Under the pieces are notes generated by a model. That model was not told where the DNA came from. It searched no databases and saw only the letters and a list, made by a program, of their open reading frames with translations. From NCBI GenBank assembly GCA_947627875.1, contig CANQXS010000011.1:23697-87696 (forward strand): a stretch of DNA of 64,000 nucleotides, given 5' to 3'. Position numbers and translations under genes: made by a program. The stretch is from an uncultured Clostridia bacterium. Its GTDB lineage: Bacteria > Bacillota > Clostridia > Oscillospirales > Ruminococcaceae. Of the stretch, positions 17,132 to 27,733 are shown one piece after another. How positions within the stretch are numbered: the first letter of the stretch is position 1; each line of letters opens with the position of its first letter.

Positions 17132-17865
17132 GAAACTTCAAGGTCACTATAGCCTTCCTCGGGACTGCTTACCACGGCTTTCAGCGCCAGGACGGCGGCT
17201 TAAGGACGGTCCAGGGGGAAATAGAGCGGGCGATAGAAAAGCTTTTGGGCGAAACCGTTTCGATAAACGGCTGCTCCCGCACCGATGCAGGCGTTCACGC
17301 CAACAGCTTCGTTTTCAACGTGTTCCTTGAAAGCAGCATTGATCTGCGCGGGCTTAAATTTGGGCTCAACGGCGTTCTGCCGCCTGATATAGCCGTGCTC
17401 TCGGTCGAGAGCGCCCCCGAGGACTTTCATGCAAGATACTGCTGCAAGGGGAAGGAATATGTATATCTTATCCACAATTCCGAGACCAAATCGCCTTTTT
17501 TGGCGGACAGAATGTATCGTAGCTGGTATCCGATAGATGAAAAAAAGCTCGAACGCGCCTGCAAGGGCTTTATCGGCGAGCATGACTTTAAGGCGTTCTG
17601 CGCGGCCTCCTGCGACAAGGATATAACCGTCAGGGAGATATTCGACTATAAGGTCGAGCGCGAGGGCGACGTCGTAAAGTTCACCGTCAGCGGCGACGGA
17701 TTCCTTTATAATATGGTGAGGATAACCGTCGGGACGCTTCTTTTCATCAACGACGGCAAGCTCCCCGAGGATTCGATACCTAAAATAATCGCTTCCCGCG
17801 ACCGCACTCTCGCAGGGAAGACAGTCCCACCGCAGGGGCTTTATCTGAACAGGGTGTTTTACTGA
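17128..17865 (+). CDS. truA: tRNA pseudouridine(38-40) synthase TruA
   Basis: 245 residues. Isomerises uridines 38-40 in the anticodon arm. The catalytic Asp is in SRTDAGVHA (about residue 53), followed by the family's R-rich and GDGFLYNMVR motifs. The frame is open 500 bp upstream through ecfT in another reading frame; the ATG at 17128 overlapping the ecfT TGA gives the normal N-terminus NFKVTIAFLGTAYHGFQ. Confidence 0.95.
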   Translation: MRNFKVTIAFLGTAYHGFQRQDGGLRTVQGEIERAIEKLLGETVSINGCSRTDAGVHANSFVFNVFLESSIDLRGLKFGLNGVLPPDIAVLSVESAPEDFHARYCCKGKEYVYLIHNSETKSPFLADRMYRSWYPIDEKKLERACKGFIGEHDFKAFCAASCDKDITVREIFDYKVEREGDVVKFTVSGDGFLYNMVRITVGTLLFINDGKLPEDSIPKIIASRDRTLAGKTVPPQGLYLNRVFY

Positions 17866-17887
17866 TTCGCAGCTAAGGGGTGAGAGA

Positions 17888-19072
17888 ATGTCATCGGTAA
17901 ACGCATTTGAGACCGATATGAAAAAGCTGCGGCGAAAGCGCCGCACAAAGCGGTATGTAAAGAATATCGCGTTTATAGCGGTTATAGTAGTGGTGTCGGG
18001 GCTGATATATCTTAGCCGCGACGCCTGGCTGAGCTATTTCGACGGGATACTTGAGCGCGCTCAGGCTTCCAACTCCGCTGTTATGAACGACGGCGAGCTC
18101 TTGGGCGGCAACTACCCGATAGATATTTCAAAGAAAACCAACACAACGATAGGCAGGCTCCAGAAAAACTGGACGCTTTTTGCCGACACCACGTTTTACG
18201 TCTACAACCCGTCGGGAGACATCGTTTATTCCGAGCAGGCGCCCTATACCAACCCCATTGTCGAGGAGTCGGAGAAGCGCGCGCTTATCTACGACCAAGG
18301 CGGCTATAACTTTACCGTCGCCGGTCCAAAGAACGAGATATATTCAAAGCGCCTGACCGACCAGATACTTTTGGGCGCCGTGGGTTCCGACGGCAGCGTT
18401 GCGATAGTCACCGCCAACGACAAATTCGCGTCGTATTTAACGGTGTTCGATAAAAACGGCTCCGAGATATACCATTGGGCGGACGGAACGATGATAACCG
18501 CCGTTGCCGTCAATTCGTCGGGAAGGGGCTGCCTTATAGCAAGCACTTATGCCAGGGGAGGGACTTACCGCACTGTTGTAACGCGGCTCGATTTCAATTC
18601 GGAGGAGGTAGAAATGCAGACCTCGCCCATCGAGACTCTCGGCTTCGCGGTAGACTACTGCGACGACGGAATATGGCTCGTCGGGAGAGACGCGCTCTAC
18701 CGCCTTACAGAAGAAGGAGAAGTCGCCCTGAGCTATGAATACAGCTTCGACCTCACCGATTTCAGCCTCAGCGAAAGGCTCGCGGCGCTCGCTTTTGAAA
18801 GCGTCGGCAGCAGCGGAAGCAGCATAGTTATAGCCCGCTCCGACGCTGAGGAAGTCTACGAGACCTCCTCGGATTCCGAGGTAAACGACGTTTACGTTTC
18901 GGATACGGCGGCGTATTTCTGCTATGATTCGAGGATCGACGCCCTCGACCGCACCGGCAGCCTTCTTGCGACTGCTCCGCTCGACACGGTTTACCGCGAA
19001 TTTGCGGTCTTGGGAGACGATATATATCTTTTGGGTTACCATTCGGTGGAAAAAACCGAGTTTGCATTTTAA
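17888..19072 (+). CDS. DUF5711 membrane-anchored beta-propeller-like protein
   Basis: 394 residues: a basic cytoplasmic N-terminus (KKLRRKRRTKRY), one membrane helix (about 26-46), and a long extracytoplasmic region of repeated beta-strand blocks (VYNPSGDIVY, VFDKNGSEIYHW, ALDRTGSLLA) resembling a degenerate propeller. Matches DUF5711, function unknown. Sits between truA and a CvpA-family gene, probably in the same transcript. Confidence 0.75.
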   Translation: MSSVNAFETDMKKLRRKRRTKRYVKNIAFIAVIVVVSGLIYLSRDAWLSYFDGILERAQASNSAVMNDGELLGGNYPIDISKKTNTTIGRLQKNWTLFADTTFYVYNPSGDIVYSEQAPYTNPIVEESEKRALIYDQGGYNFTVAGPKNEIYSKRLTDQILLGAVGSDGSVAIVTANDKFASYLTVFDKNGSEIYHWADGTMITAVAVNSSGRGCLIASTYARGGTYRTVVTRLDFNSEEVEMQTSPIETLGFAVDYCDDGIWLVGRDALYRLTEEGEVALSYEYSFDLTDFSLSERLAALAFESVGSSGSSIVIARSDAEEVYETSSDSEVNDVYVSDTAAYFCYDSRIDALDRTGSLLATAPLDTVYREFAVLGDDIYLLGYHSVEKTEFAF

Positions 19073-19087
19073 AAGGAGTGAATACAA

Positions 19088-19990
19088 ATGGCATCACATC
19101 TCTTTTGGTTTTACGACGCGCTTGTATTGGGAATAGCGCTGATATTCTTATACGTCGGCTCAAAGCGCGGCTTTATGCGCAGCGCGGTGCTTGTCGTGCT
19201 TACTGTTGCGTCCATAGCGCTGAGCTGGCTTATTTGCGAGGTCGCAACGCCGATAATCTACGAAAATCTCATAAAAGCTCCCGTGGCGGATTCTCTCAGC
19301 GAGGCTTCGGATAAGACCGACCCCGTCTCGGTGGTGTCGAAAGCCGTAAGCGGCGGCAACTACGGAGTTGAAATGACCGACGACGAGGTCTCGGGAGTGA
19401 TTGAGCGCACCGGAGATTTCTTTAAAAACATCGCCGGAGAGATAAAGGGCAACGGCGCGGGCGAAAGCGAAGAAGCCATCGCCGGAAATATGGAGGAAAG
19501 CGTTACGCAGTCGATGCTCAAGGCGCTTGTGGGCGACGTTGTTTCTCCCGCAACGCTTTCGGAGATACTCGATAACGTAGCCGACGCCGAGCAGAGCGCG
19601 CGTTCGGTAGTAGACGTCTTCCTCAACGGCGACAGGGCGGCGACCGCCGAAGCCGCCGAGAGCATTCTCGTTGCTCCCGCGGTAAAGGCTGTGCTCAAGG
19701 GGATAATCTGGATAGTTTCGATGTTTATCCTTATGTTTATATCCAGAGCGATCGCCAACGCCTTCAAGGGGCTCAACAAGGTCCCGATAATCGGTCCGGT
19801 AAACGTCCTTTTGGGCGCGATACTCGGGCTTGCCGAGGGCGCGGTGGTCATATATCTTATAGCTCAGACCGTAAGATTTGTCTGCTATTTCACGTCCGAT
19901 TCCCTGATGTTCCTGAATACCGATACGGTTATGAACACATATATATTCAGACATCTGTTTTACTTTGACATAATGGCTCTCATAGGGTAA
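19088..19990 (+). CDS. CvpA family membrane protein with inserted soluble region
   Basis: 300 residues, longer than typical CvpA proteins (about 160-200). Two N-terminal helices, including YVGSKRGFMRSAVLVVLTVAS cut here to its start GSKRGFMRSA, and two C-terminal helices (IIWIVSMFILMF, NVLLGAILGLAEGAVVIYL in part) carry the family pattern. Between them lies a soluble acidic segment of roughly 130 residues. CvpA proteins affect envelope integrity; the role here is unknown. Starts 15 bp after the DUF5711 gene. Confidence 0.8.
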   Translation: MASHLFWFYDALVLGIALIFLYVGSKRGFMRSAVLVVLTVASIALSWLICEVATPIIYENLIKAPVADSLSEASDKTDPVSVVSKAVSGGNYGVEMTDDEVSGVIERTGDFFKNIAGEIKGNGAGESEEAIAGNMEESVTQSMLKALVGDVVSPATLSEILDNVADAEQSARSVVDVFLNGDRAATAEAAESILVAPAVKAVLKGIIWIVSMFILMFISRAIANAFKGLNKVPIIGPVNVLLGAILGLAEGAVVIYLIAQTVRFVCYFTSDSLMFLNTDTVMNTYIFRHLFYFDIMALIG

Positions 19991-20004
19991 CAGGAGGAAT
20001 GATA

Positions 20005-22257
20005 ATGATCTGTTCAAGATGCAAAAAAAGGCAAGCCGTCGTATTCATAACGACTATGAACGGCAATGAAAAGAAAAACGAAGGTCTATGCCTGATATGC
20101 GCGCGTCAGCTCGGAATTTCTCAGGTCGACGACTATATGAAGCAGATGGGCATTACCGACGAGGACTTAGAGGCTCTTTCTGAGCAGCTCGCCCCCGACG
20201 GGGATTCCTTTGAGCCGGGCGGCTCGAACACTATGCCCAACTTCATCTCGAATATGCTCAACAAGATGAACGGCGCGCCGAAGCCCGAGGGCGGAGACCC
20301 TCAGCAAACAAAAGGACGCGAAAAAGGCAAAAAGCAGGAGCGCGAGCTCAGGTTTCTTTCGACATATTGCACCGACCTCAACGCGCGGGCAGCTGAGGGC
20401 AAGTTAGACAGAATAGTCGGGCGCGAGCGGGAGATAGGCAGAGTTATCCAGATCCTCTCGCGCCGCCAGAAAAACAACCCCTGCCTTATCGGCGAGCCGG
20501 GCGTCGGCAAAACCGCGATAGCCGAGGGAATAGCCCAGAAGATAGTCTCGGGCGACGTCCCTCACAGCATAAAAAACAAGAGGATATTCCTTCTCGACCT
20601 CACTGCGCTCGTCGCGGGAACTCAGTTCCGCGGGCAGTTTGAGAGCCGAATAAAGGGGCTTATAGAGGAGGTAAAGCGCGAGGGCAACGTTATCCTCTTT
20701 ATCGACGAAGTCCATTCCCTTGTCGGGACCGGCGACAGCGAAGGCTCGATGAACGCCGCGAACATCTTAAAGCCGGCTCTTTCGAGGGGCGAGGTCCAGG
20801 TCATCGGCGCTACGACCTTCAAGGAATACCGCAAGTATATCGAGAAGGATTCCGCGCTCGAACGCCGCTTCCAGCCCGTCACCGTCACCGAGCCCACTGT
20901 CGAAGACACCGTTCAGGTGCTTATGGGCATACGCAAATACTACGAGGATTACCACCATGTAAAGATATCCGACGCCGCGCTTAGAATGTGCGCGGTCCTC
21001 TCGGAGAGATATATAAACGACCGCTTTCTGCCCGACAAGGCGATAGACCTTCTTGACGAAGCCTGTGCGAGCGCTTCTATCCGCAGCCCCGAAATAGGGG
21101 AATACGCCGAGCTCACCGACGAGATAGACCGCCGCGAAAAGGAGATAGCCGAGAGCGAAAACGCCGAGAGCCCCGATTACGAAGCCATTGCCAACGAGCG
21201 GGCAGAGGTCTCGAGGCTGAGGCAGCGCGCCGACGAGCTCGAGCCGATAGCAAATTCGGTCACAGTAAACGAAGACGACCTCTCGAAGGTAATAGAGCTT
21301 TGGACGGGTATCCCCGCGAATAAAATAGTCGAATCGGAATACGAGAAGATTCGCGGGCTCCACGACGCCCTTTCAAAGCGCATAGTCGGTCAGCCCGAGG
21401 CGGTAGACCTTGTTTGCGCCGCGATAAAGCGCTCAAGAGTACAGCTCACCGAGCGCAAGCGTCCGGCTTCGTTCATATTCGTCGGACCTACGGGCGTAGG
21501 AAAGACCGAGCTTGCAAAAACGCTTGCCGCCGAGCTCTTCGACGCCACCGAGCCGCTTGTGAGGATAGACATGTCGGAATATATGGAGAAGCACACCGTT
21601 TCGAGGCTCATAGGCTCGCCTCCGGGATATGTCGGCTACGACGAAGCGGGTCAGCTCACCGAGAAGATACGCCGCAGACCTTATTCCGTCGTCTTGTTCG
21701 ACGAGATAGAAAAGGCTCACCCCGACGTTATGAACATTCTGCTTCAAATCCTCGACGAAGGGCATATTAACGACGCCCAGGGCAGGAACGTTTCCTTTGA
21801 AAATACCGTCATAATTATGACGTCAAACGCCGGCTCAACCGATAAATCCTTCGGAATAGGCTTCGAGAAGACCGCCGCTCAGGTCTCGCGCGACCGTGCG
21901 ATAAAAGGACTGCGCGAATTCTTAAGACCGGAATTTATCAGCCGCGTCGACGAGATAGTGGTCTTCAACCCGCTCACCAAGGACAACTACGCCGACATCG
22001 CCCACATAATGCTCGGCGAAATGGTCGCCCCGCTCTCCGAGAAGCTTATAATGTTCACCTTTGACCGCGCGGCGGAGCTCGCCATCGCCGATATGGCCTA
22101 CGACGAGAAATACGGTGCGCGCGACATACGCAGGGTTCTGCAAAAAGAGGTCGAGGATAAGATCGCGACGATGATAGTTGACAGCGGGATAATAAAGCTC
22201 CGCACGATAAATGTCACCGCCGAGGACGGCAAGATAAAGGTCGAGGGGCTTAAGTGA
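20005..22257 (+). CDS. ClpE-like AAA+ protease-associated unfoldase
   Basis: 750 residues. In place of the Clp N-domain it has a four-cysteine zinc-binding segment (CSRCKKRQ and CLICARQL), the ClpE/McsA pattern. Two AAA+ modules follow, with Walker A motifs GEPGVGKTA and GPTGVGKTE and Walker [10 protein letters not shown] and LFDEIEKAH, plus a middle coiled region. The IGF motif in SFGIGFEK is the ClpP-docking loop, so it should feed a ClpP protease. Two ATGs compete; AGGAGG at 19992-19997 is 7 bp from the second (20005) but only 1 bp from the first (19999). Confidence 0.88.
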   Translation: MICSRCKKRQAVVFITTMNGNEKKNEGLCLICARQLGISQVDDYMKQMGITDEDLEALSEQLAPDGDSFEPGGSNTMPNFISNMLNKMNGAPKPEGGDPQQTKGREKGKKQERELRFLSTYCTDLNARAAEGKLDRIVGREREIGRVIQILSRRQKNNPCLIGEPGVGKTAIAEGIAQKIVSGDVPHSIKNKRIFLLDLTALVAGTQFRGQFESRIKGLIEEVKREGNVILFIDEVHSLVGTGDSEGSMNAANILKPALSRGEVQVIGATTFKEYRKYIEKDSALERRFQPVTVTEPTVEDTVQVLMGIRKYYEDYHHVKISDAALRMCAVLSERYINDRFLPDKAIDLLDEACASASIRSPEIGEYAELTDEIDRREKEIAESENAESPDYEAIANERAEVSRLRQRADELEPIANSVTVNEDDLSKVIELWTGIPANKIVESEYEKIRGLHDALSKRIVGQPEAVDLVCAAIKRSRVQLTERKRPASFIFVGPTGVGKTELAKTLAAELFDATEPLVRIDMSEYMEKHTVSRLIGSPPGYVGYDEAGQLTEKIRRRPYSVVLFDEIEKAHPDVMNILLQILDEGHINDAQGRNVSFENTVIIMTSNAGSTDKSFGIGFEKTAAQVSRDRAIKGLREFLRPEFISRVDEIVVFNPLTKDNYADIAHIMLGEMVAPLSEKLIMFTFDRAAELAIADMAYDEKYGARDIRRVLQKEVEDKIATMIVDSGIIKLRTINVTAEDGKIKVEGLK

Positions 22258-22310
22258 CCGCTCAGACTTGCGGCTAATTGTAAACTTTCTGTTAATTTTT
22301 TGAGCCGAGG

Positions 22311-22339
22311 TTGCAATTTTACACCGAATGTGCTATATT
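22311..22339 (+). promoter_or_regulatory. Promoter of rplU-prp-rpmA
   Basis: TTGCAA (22311-22316), 17 bp, TATATT (22334-22339). Confidence 0.8.
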
Positions 22340-22345
22340 GTTTAA

Positions 22346-22427
22346 GCCGCTTGTCAACGGCTCAAGAGGGCGTATTATGCCCCGCCGCATATCAGCGAGT
22401 TTTATAGAAAAGGCAGGTGCCGCTATA
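22346..22427 (+). promoter_or_regulatory. Possible L21 leader RNA
   Basis: About 80 nt of untranslated leader precede rplU. Position and length agree with the L21 leader known from Firmicutes, and GGGCG/CGCCC-like complementarity is present, but I could not confirm the consensus fold by eye. Confidence 0.4.
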
Positions 22428-22739
22428 ATGTATGCAGTGATCGAAACCGGCGGAAAGCAGTATCAGGTTCGCGAAGGCGATATCGTCTTTGTTGAGAAGC
22501 TTCCCGTTGAGGCTGATGAAACCGTTTCTTTCGACAAGGTAATAGCCGTTTCCGACGGCGAAAGCGTCAACGTTGGCGCTCCCTATGTCGCAGGCGCCGT
22601 TGTTGAGGCAAAGGTCCTCAAAAACGGAAAGGCAAAGAAGATAACCGTTTTCACCTACAAGCCCAAGAAGGGTTCCGCCCGCAAGATGGGTCACAGACAG
22701 CCCTATACGCAGGTAAGAATCGAATCCATAAAGGCGTAA
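22428..22739 (+). CDS. rplU: 50S ribosomal protein L21
   Basis: 103 residues starting [14 protein letters not shown] and ending with [13 protein letters not shown] and GHRQPYT, the standard L21 layout. An upstream in-frame extension is ignored because the ATG at 22428 gives the conserved N-terminus. One-base overlap with prp. Confidence 0.97.
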   Translation: MYAVIETGGKQYQVREGDIVFVEKLPVEADETVSFDKVIAVSDGESVNVGAPYVAGAVVEAKVLKNGKAKKITVFTYKPKKGSARKMGHRQPYTQVRIESIKA

Positions 22740-23044
22740 TGATAAACGCTGAATTCAGAAGGTCCGGCGGAAGGCTTTGCGGCTTTTCGGTAAGCGGACA
22801 TTCGGGGTATGCAAGCGCCGGCAGCGATATAGTCTGCGCAAGCGTTTCCTCCGCGGTAATGCTCGCCTGCAATCTGGCGACGGATATTTTTAAGCTCGAC
22901 GCCGACGTAAGCGTTGGCGCAAACGAAATATCCCTAAGCCTTAAAAGCGGCGATTCCGGCGTGATAGAAGGCTTATACGAGCATCTTAAAGCGCTCGGAG
23001 AGGAATATCCCGAAAACATTTCAGTAAAAATTTCGGAGGTGTGA
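22739..23044 (+). CDS. prp: Ribosomal-processing cysteine protease Prp
   Basis: 101 residues with the catalytic His in SGHSGYA and Cys in DIVCASVSS. Prp removes the N-terminal extension of L27 in Firmicutes. It lies between rplU and rpmA, and the adjacent L27 has the matching cleavage site, so enzyme and substrate are encoded together. Confidence 0.93.
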   Translation: MINAEFRRSGGRLCGFSVSGHSGYASAGSDIVCASVSSAVMLACNLATDIFKLDADVSVGANEISLSLKSGDSGVIEGLYEHLKALGEEYPENISVKISEV

Positions 23045-23047
23045 TAC

Positions 23048-23329
23048 ATGTTAAGAATCAGTATGCAGTTCTTCGCCCATAAAAAGGGCGTCAGCTCCAC
23101 CAAGAACGGGCGCGAGTCGGAATCCAAGCGTCTCGGTGCCAAGAGAGCAGACGGTCAGGCGGTCCTCGCCGGCAACATTCTCTACCGTCAGCGCGGCACT
23201 CATATTCACCCCGGCGTAAACGTCGGCATCGGTTCCGACGATACGCTTTACGCCAAGGTCGACGGCGTTGTTCGTTTTGAAAAGCTCGGTCGCGACCGCA
23301 AAAAGGTCAGCGTTTACCCCGCAGAGTAA
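23048..23329 (+). CDS. rpmA: 50S ribosomal protein L27 (with cleavable N-terminus)
   Basis: 93 residues. The first nine, MLRISMQFF, precede AHKKG, which corresponds to the normal mature start. The QFF/A junction is the Prp cleavage site known from staphylococcal L27. The mature N-terminus reaches the peptidyl-transferase centre. Confidence 0.97.
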   Translation: MLRISMQFFAHKKGVSSTKNGRESESKRLGAKRADGQAVLAGNILYRQRGTHIHPGVNVGIGSDDTLYAKVDGVVRFEKLGRDRKKVSVYPAE

Positions 23330-23337
23330 AAGACATA

Positions 23338-23366
23338 AATCCCGGGTCATTTCGGCTCGGGATTTT
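23338..23366 (+). terminator. rpmA terminator
   Basis: AAATCCCG pairs with CGGGATTT, ending in TTTTG, 9 bp after the rpmA stop. Confidence 0.75.
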
Positions 23367-23479
23367 GATTAGAGGAAGGGTGGAAGGATTGCGGGGGAGG
23401 AATATGCGGCATATTCGGGCGCGTATGCGCATCGCCGCGCCGTTTCCCTCTGTGAACCATTCGGCAAAAGCCCATGGGA

Positions 23480-23700
23480 AGGCGCGGCTGCCGTAAGCGT
23501 TTTAAGGGGAGAGCCCCGAGAGGGGGAAATCGCAATCCCCCTCTCGGGCGTGCTCTTTTCGCATCACTTTTCTGCACGAGCAGAAAAGTGATGGAGCCCT
23601 CCCCCCTAAGGGGGAGGGAGGAGAGGGAGGGGGACAATACAGCGGCAAAACCTCTTTATTTGCCTCGCTTGCCGCTCGGCAAATCAGGGGACCCCCGGCG
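23480..23700. repeat. Structured dispersed-repeat region
   Basis: No gene is supported in 23330-23977. This part holds three strong hairpins in a row: 23515-23548 (12-bp stem CCCGAGAGGGGG), 23562-23593 (14-bp stem CATCACTTTTCTGC) and 23597-23618 (9-bp stem CCCTCCCCC). It ends with the block at 23658-23697 that recurs at the left edge of the window. It has the look of a mosaic of short mobile or REP-like repeats. The remainder up to obgE (23701-23965) shows a weak CTTTTTGAAAAAGGC-type hairpin near 23891 and nothing else. Confidence 0.6.
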
Positions 23701-23707
23701 AGGGTAA

Positions 23708-25258
<1,551 letters not shown>

Positions 25259-25260
25259 CG

Positions 25261-25647
25261 ATGACAAATCGGGAAGCAAACCAATACGGCACCGCCGCGC
25301 TTGCCTTTTTGGGCGACGCCGTTTACGAGCAGTTCGTCAGGGAGATGATCGTCTGCCGCGCGAATATGCCGGCGGCGAAGCTCCATAACGAGGCGGTAAA
25401 ATACGTCTGCTGCGAATATCAGTCGGCAGCCGCCGAAAGGATATTCGACCGACTTTCGGAGGACGAACAGGCGGTCTATAAGCGGGGCAGGAACGCCGAC
25501 GGGATAACCCCGCCGAAGCATTCCACCGTTATCGACTACCGCCGCGCTACGGGGCTCGAATGTCTTTTCGGGTATCTTTATCTTATCGGAGAGAGCGCCC
25601 GCCTGCGCGAGATATTCGGAATGATAACTGAGGAGCAGGAAAAATAG
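25261..25647 (+). CDS. mrnC: Mini-ribonuclease 3
   Basis: 128 residues: an RNase III catalytic domain without the dsRNA-binding domain. ALAFLGDAVYEQFVR holds the catalytic acidic cluster, and DYRRATGLECLFGYLYL the second. It matures 23S rRNA in Firmicutes. Starts 2 bp after obgE, same operon. This is the last gene before the first insertion sequence. Confidence 0.93.
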   Translation: MTNREANQYGTAALAFLGDAVYEQFVREMIVCRANMPAAKLHNEAVKYVCCEYQSAAAERIFDRLSEDEQAVYKRGRNADGITPPKHSTVIDYRRATGLECLFGYLYLIGESARLREIFGMITEEQEK

Positions 25648-25702
25648 GAAGTGAATCTCGGAGAGGCGGCATTAAGCCCACGAAAACACTTTTTGGGAAT
25701 TC

Positions 25703-26677
25703 TTATCGCCTAAAAGCAATGCGCTCAACTTTTTCAATCTGTAAGTTTGTCAATGATCTTGTACAGTAAAAGAATTCAGTCGGAGAGAGAAAGAGCAAGG
25801 GACGCATAGGCCGATTATTGGATCTTGTTTGGTGCGCAGCGAGCTGCGCACCAAAATCGGCAAGAGAATAAAATCTATGCGTGTCATAAAAGCGCTTTTG
25901 ATCCTCTCTGTGGCTTCTCTCAACCTTGCCGTTGTGCCGCGGAGTGTAAGGACGAATAAGCTTGTGCCTTATTCCGAGCTTCTTCGCAGTAAGCTCAAAT
26001 CTTGTCGGTAAGTCGCGTTTGCTGTTTGAAAATTTATTCGTAAACTCAAAGCCGTTGTCGGTCTGAACGCATTCTACCGTCACGCCCTTTCTCTTGAACC
26101 ACTTGTAGACCTTCTCCAGAAAATCAGCCGATGAATATGTACTCTGTTCCGCATAAGCGCCTAAATATCTAAGTCTTGTGTATTCGTCAATCGCTGTGAA
26201 CTGATACAGCCTTTCTTCGGGATTTGCAAGACACTTCAGAGGAACCACCTTGACGTCTATCTGAACACGCTCTCCGGGGTGTGTCATCTGCTCGTAAGGC
26301 TTTGATTTTCGCTTTTGCTTAGGCTTTGGACCTTCAATCATTCCAAACTTTCGCATAACTCTGTAGAGACTCTCGGGACGGCGAGTGTAGCCTTTCTTTT
26401 TGAGTCTGTGCCAAAGCTCGGTAAGGCCTAAATCGGGGCTTCTGCGATGATAGCGCTTAATTAGAGCTATTTCTTCGGGAGTATGCTCGTTGGGGTGATG
26501 ATGAGGTCTGCGGGACTGATTTACCAATGACGATTCCGTTCCGTCCCAGCGCGATTTCCAAAAGTAGATATATGACCGTGCCCTATTGTATTTCCTGCTT
26601 GCGCGTGATACTCCGTATTTCTCTGCATATTTCATCAGGGATTGACGATACCTTGCCTCTTGTGTTATACTGTTCAT
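25703..26677 (-). CDS. DDE transposase (IS481-like), copy 1
   Basis: 324 residues: an N-terminal helix-turn-helix (YAEKYGVSRASRKYNRAR) and an rve integrase core with D141 (VQIDVK), D207 (QTDNGF) and E253 (KVERSH). Compared with copy 2 it lacks 5 bp (CTTTC) near its 3' end. This shifts the frame, so the last ~12 codons (EKVERIAFRR) are read from host DNA beyond the element's end at 25740. The DDE core is intact. Family placement (IS481 or an IS1202-like relative) is by eye. Confidence 0.88.
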   Translation of the reverse strand: MNSITQEARYRQSLMKYAEKYGVSRASRKYNRARSYIYFWKSRWDGTESSLVNQSRRPHHHPNEHTPEEIALIKRYHRRSPDLGLTELWHRLKKKGYTRRPESLYRVMRKFGMIEGPKPKQKRKSKPYEQMTHPGERVQIDVKVVPLKCLANPEERLYQFTAIDEYTRLRYLGAYAEQSTYSSADFLEKVYKWFKRKGVTVECVQTDNGFEFTNKFSNSKRDLPTRFELTAKKLGIRHKLIRPYTPRHNGKVERSHREDQKRFYDTHRFYSLADFGAQLAAHQTRSNNRPMRPLLFLSPTEFFYCTRSLTNLQIEKVERIAFRR

Positions 26678-26790
26678 GAAGAATGTGCTTCCTTTCTGCG
26701 GTAGTGATTTGTGGGCAATCTTATCTTACCACACTTGGGCACATTCTTCTTTTTTTATTTTCTTTGTACAAGATGTATTGTACTCTAACA
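25740..26790 (-). mobile_element. Insertion sequence, copy 1
   Basis: 1051 bp. The ends were set by comparing with copy 2 (33577-34633): identity stops sharply at both borders. Termini begin TGT and end ACA. Imperfect 26-bp inverted repeats match at 17 positions, including an inner perfect ATCTTGTACA. The copies differ at scattered positions, so neither insertion is very recent. Flanks do not duplicate each other within this copy, but match those of copy 2 crosswise. Confidence 0.88.
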
Positions 26791-26820
26791 CAAAAGTTAT
26801 CGCGCCGACCGTTTTCCTTC

Positions 26821-26849
26821 TTGACAACTCCCTCGGATTGGTCTAATAT
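26821..26849 (+). promoter_or_regulatory. Promoter of the amidohydrolase gene
   Basis: TTGACA (26821-26826), 17 bp, TAATAT (26844-26849). It lies 30 bp outside the insertion sequence, so the gene keeps its own promoter. Confidence 0.75.
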
Positions 26850-26877
26850 AGATAAAGCTTTGAAAGAGGAGATACTT

Positions 26878-27678
26878 ATGCAACCCATTATTGACTGTCA
26901 CTGCCACATATACCCCGATAAGATTGCCGCAAAGGCGACCGAGAGCATCGGGAAATTCTACGACCTGCCTATGGCATACGGAGGCACCGCCGCCGAAATG
27001 CTCGAAAAGAGCCGCGAAGCCGGAATAACCCACAGCGTGGTCTTCTCCGTCGCGACAAAGCCCGCTCAGGTAGCGAGCATCAACGCCTTTATCGCCGACG
27101 AGGTGAAAAGGTTCCCGAACCTTGTCGGTCTCGGAGCCGTCCACCCCGAAAGCGCCGACCAGAAAGCCGACATCGACAGCATCGTCGCCCTCGGGCTCAA
27201 AGGGGTAAAGCTCCACCCCGATTTTCAGGGCTTCCCGATCGACGACCCCCGCTGCCTCGAAATTTACGAGCTCTGCCGCGAGCGCGGGCTTATCGTGCTC
27301 ATACATATGGGCGACCTGCGCTACGATTATTCGCGCCCCGAGCGCCTGATACCGGTTCTGAAGCAATTCGACGGGCTTAAGGTCATCGGCGCTCACTTCG
27401 GCGGCTGGAGCCTCTGGAAAAAGGCTCAGGAGCAGCTCTGCGGCTTTAAGAATTTCAGGGTCGACTGCTCGAGCTCGCTCGCGTTTATGCCCCCCGAAGA
27501 CGTCGTCGGGATAATCCGCGAATACGGCGCCGAGCGCGTACTCTTCGGGACCGACTACCCGATGTGGGACTTCAGGAAGGAGCTTGAGCGCTTCCATGCC
27601 CTCGGTCTGACCGATGAGGAAAACCAACTTATCCTATATAAAAATTCTGCGGAGCTTTTTGGCATAGATATTGCATAA
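26878..27678 (+). CDS. Amidohydrolase family protein (amidohydro-rel 2 type)
   Basis: 266 residues. TIM-barrel metal hydrolase: DCHCHIYP at the N-terminus (HxH), KLHPDFQG, IHMGD, IGAHFGG and FGTDYPMWD at the expected strand ends. Substrate unknown; such proteins include decarboxylases and lactonases. The frame runs back into the insertion sequence, but AAAGAGGAGAT before the ATG at 26878 and the promoter outside the element fix the start. Confidence 0.85.
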   Translation: MQPIIDCHCHIYPDKIAAKATESIGKFYDLPMAYGGTAAEMLEKSREAGITHSVVFSVATKPAQVASINAFIADEVKRFPNLVGLGAVHPESADQKADIDSIVALGLKGVKLHPDFQGFPIDDPRCLEIYELCRERGLIVLIHMGDLRYDYSRPERLIPVLKQFDGLKVIGAHFGGWSLWKKAQEQLCGFKNFRVDCSSSLAFMPPEDVVGIIREYGAERVLFGTDYPMWDFRKELERFHALGLTDEENQLILYKNSAELFGIDIA

Positions 27679-27733
27679 TCAAGGCTTAAGCAGTGCATAA
27701 TACTGACATCTCAATGAAAAGGAAGTGTCAGTT

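Noticed and set aside
26683..26877. 65-codon extension of the amidohydrolase reaching into the insertion sequence
   Set aside because: A good promoter lies between the element and the ATG at 26878, so the extension would not be transcribed from it.
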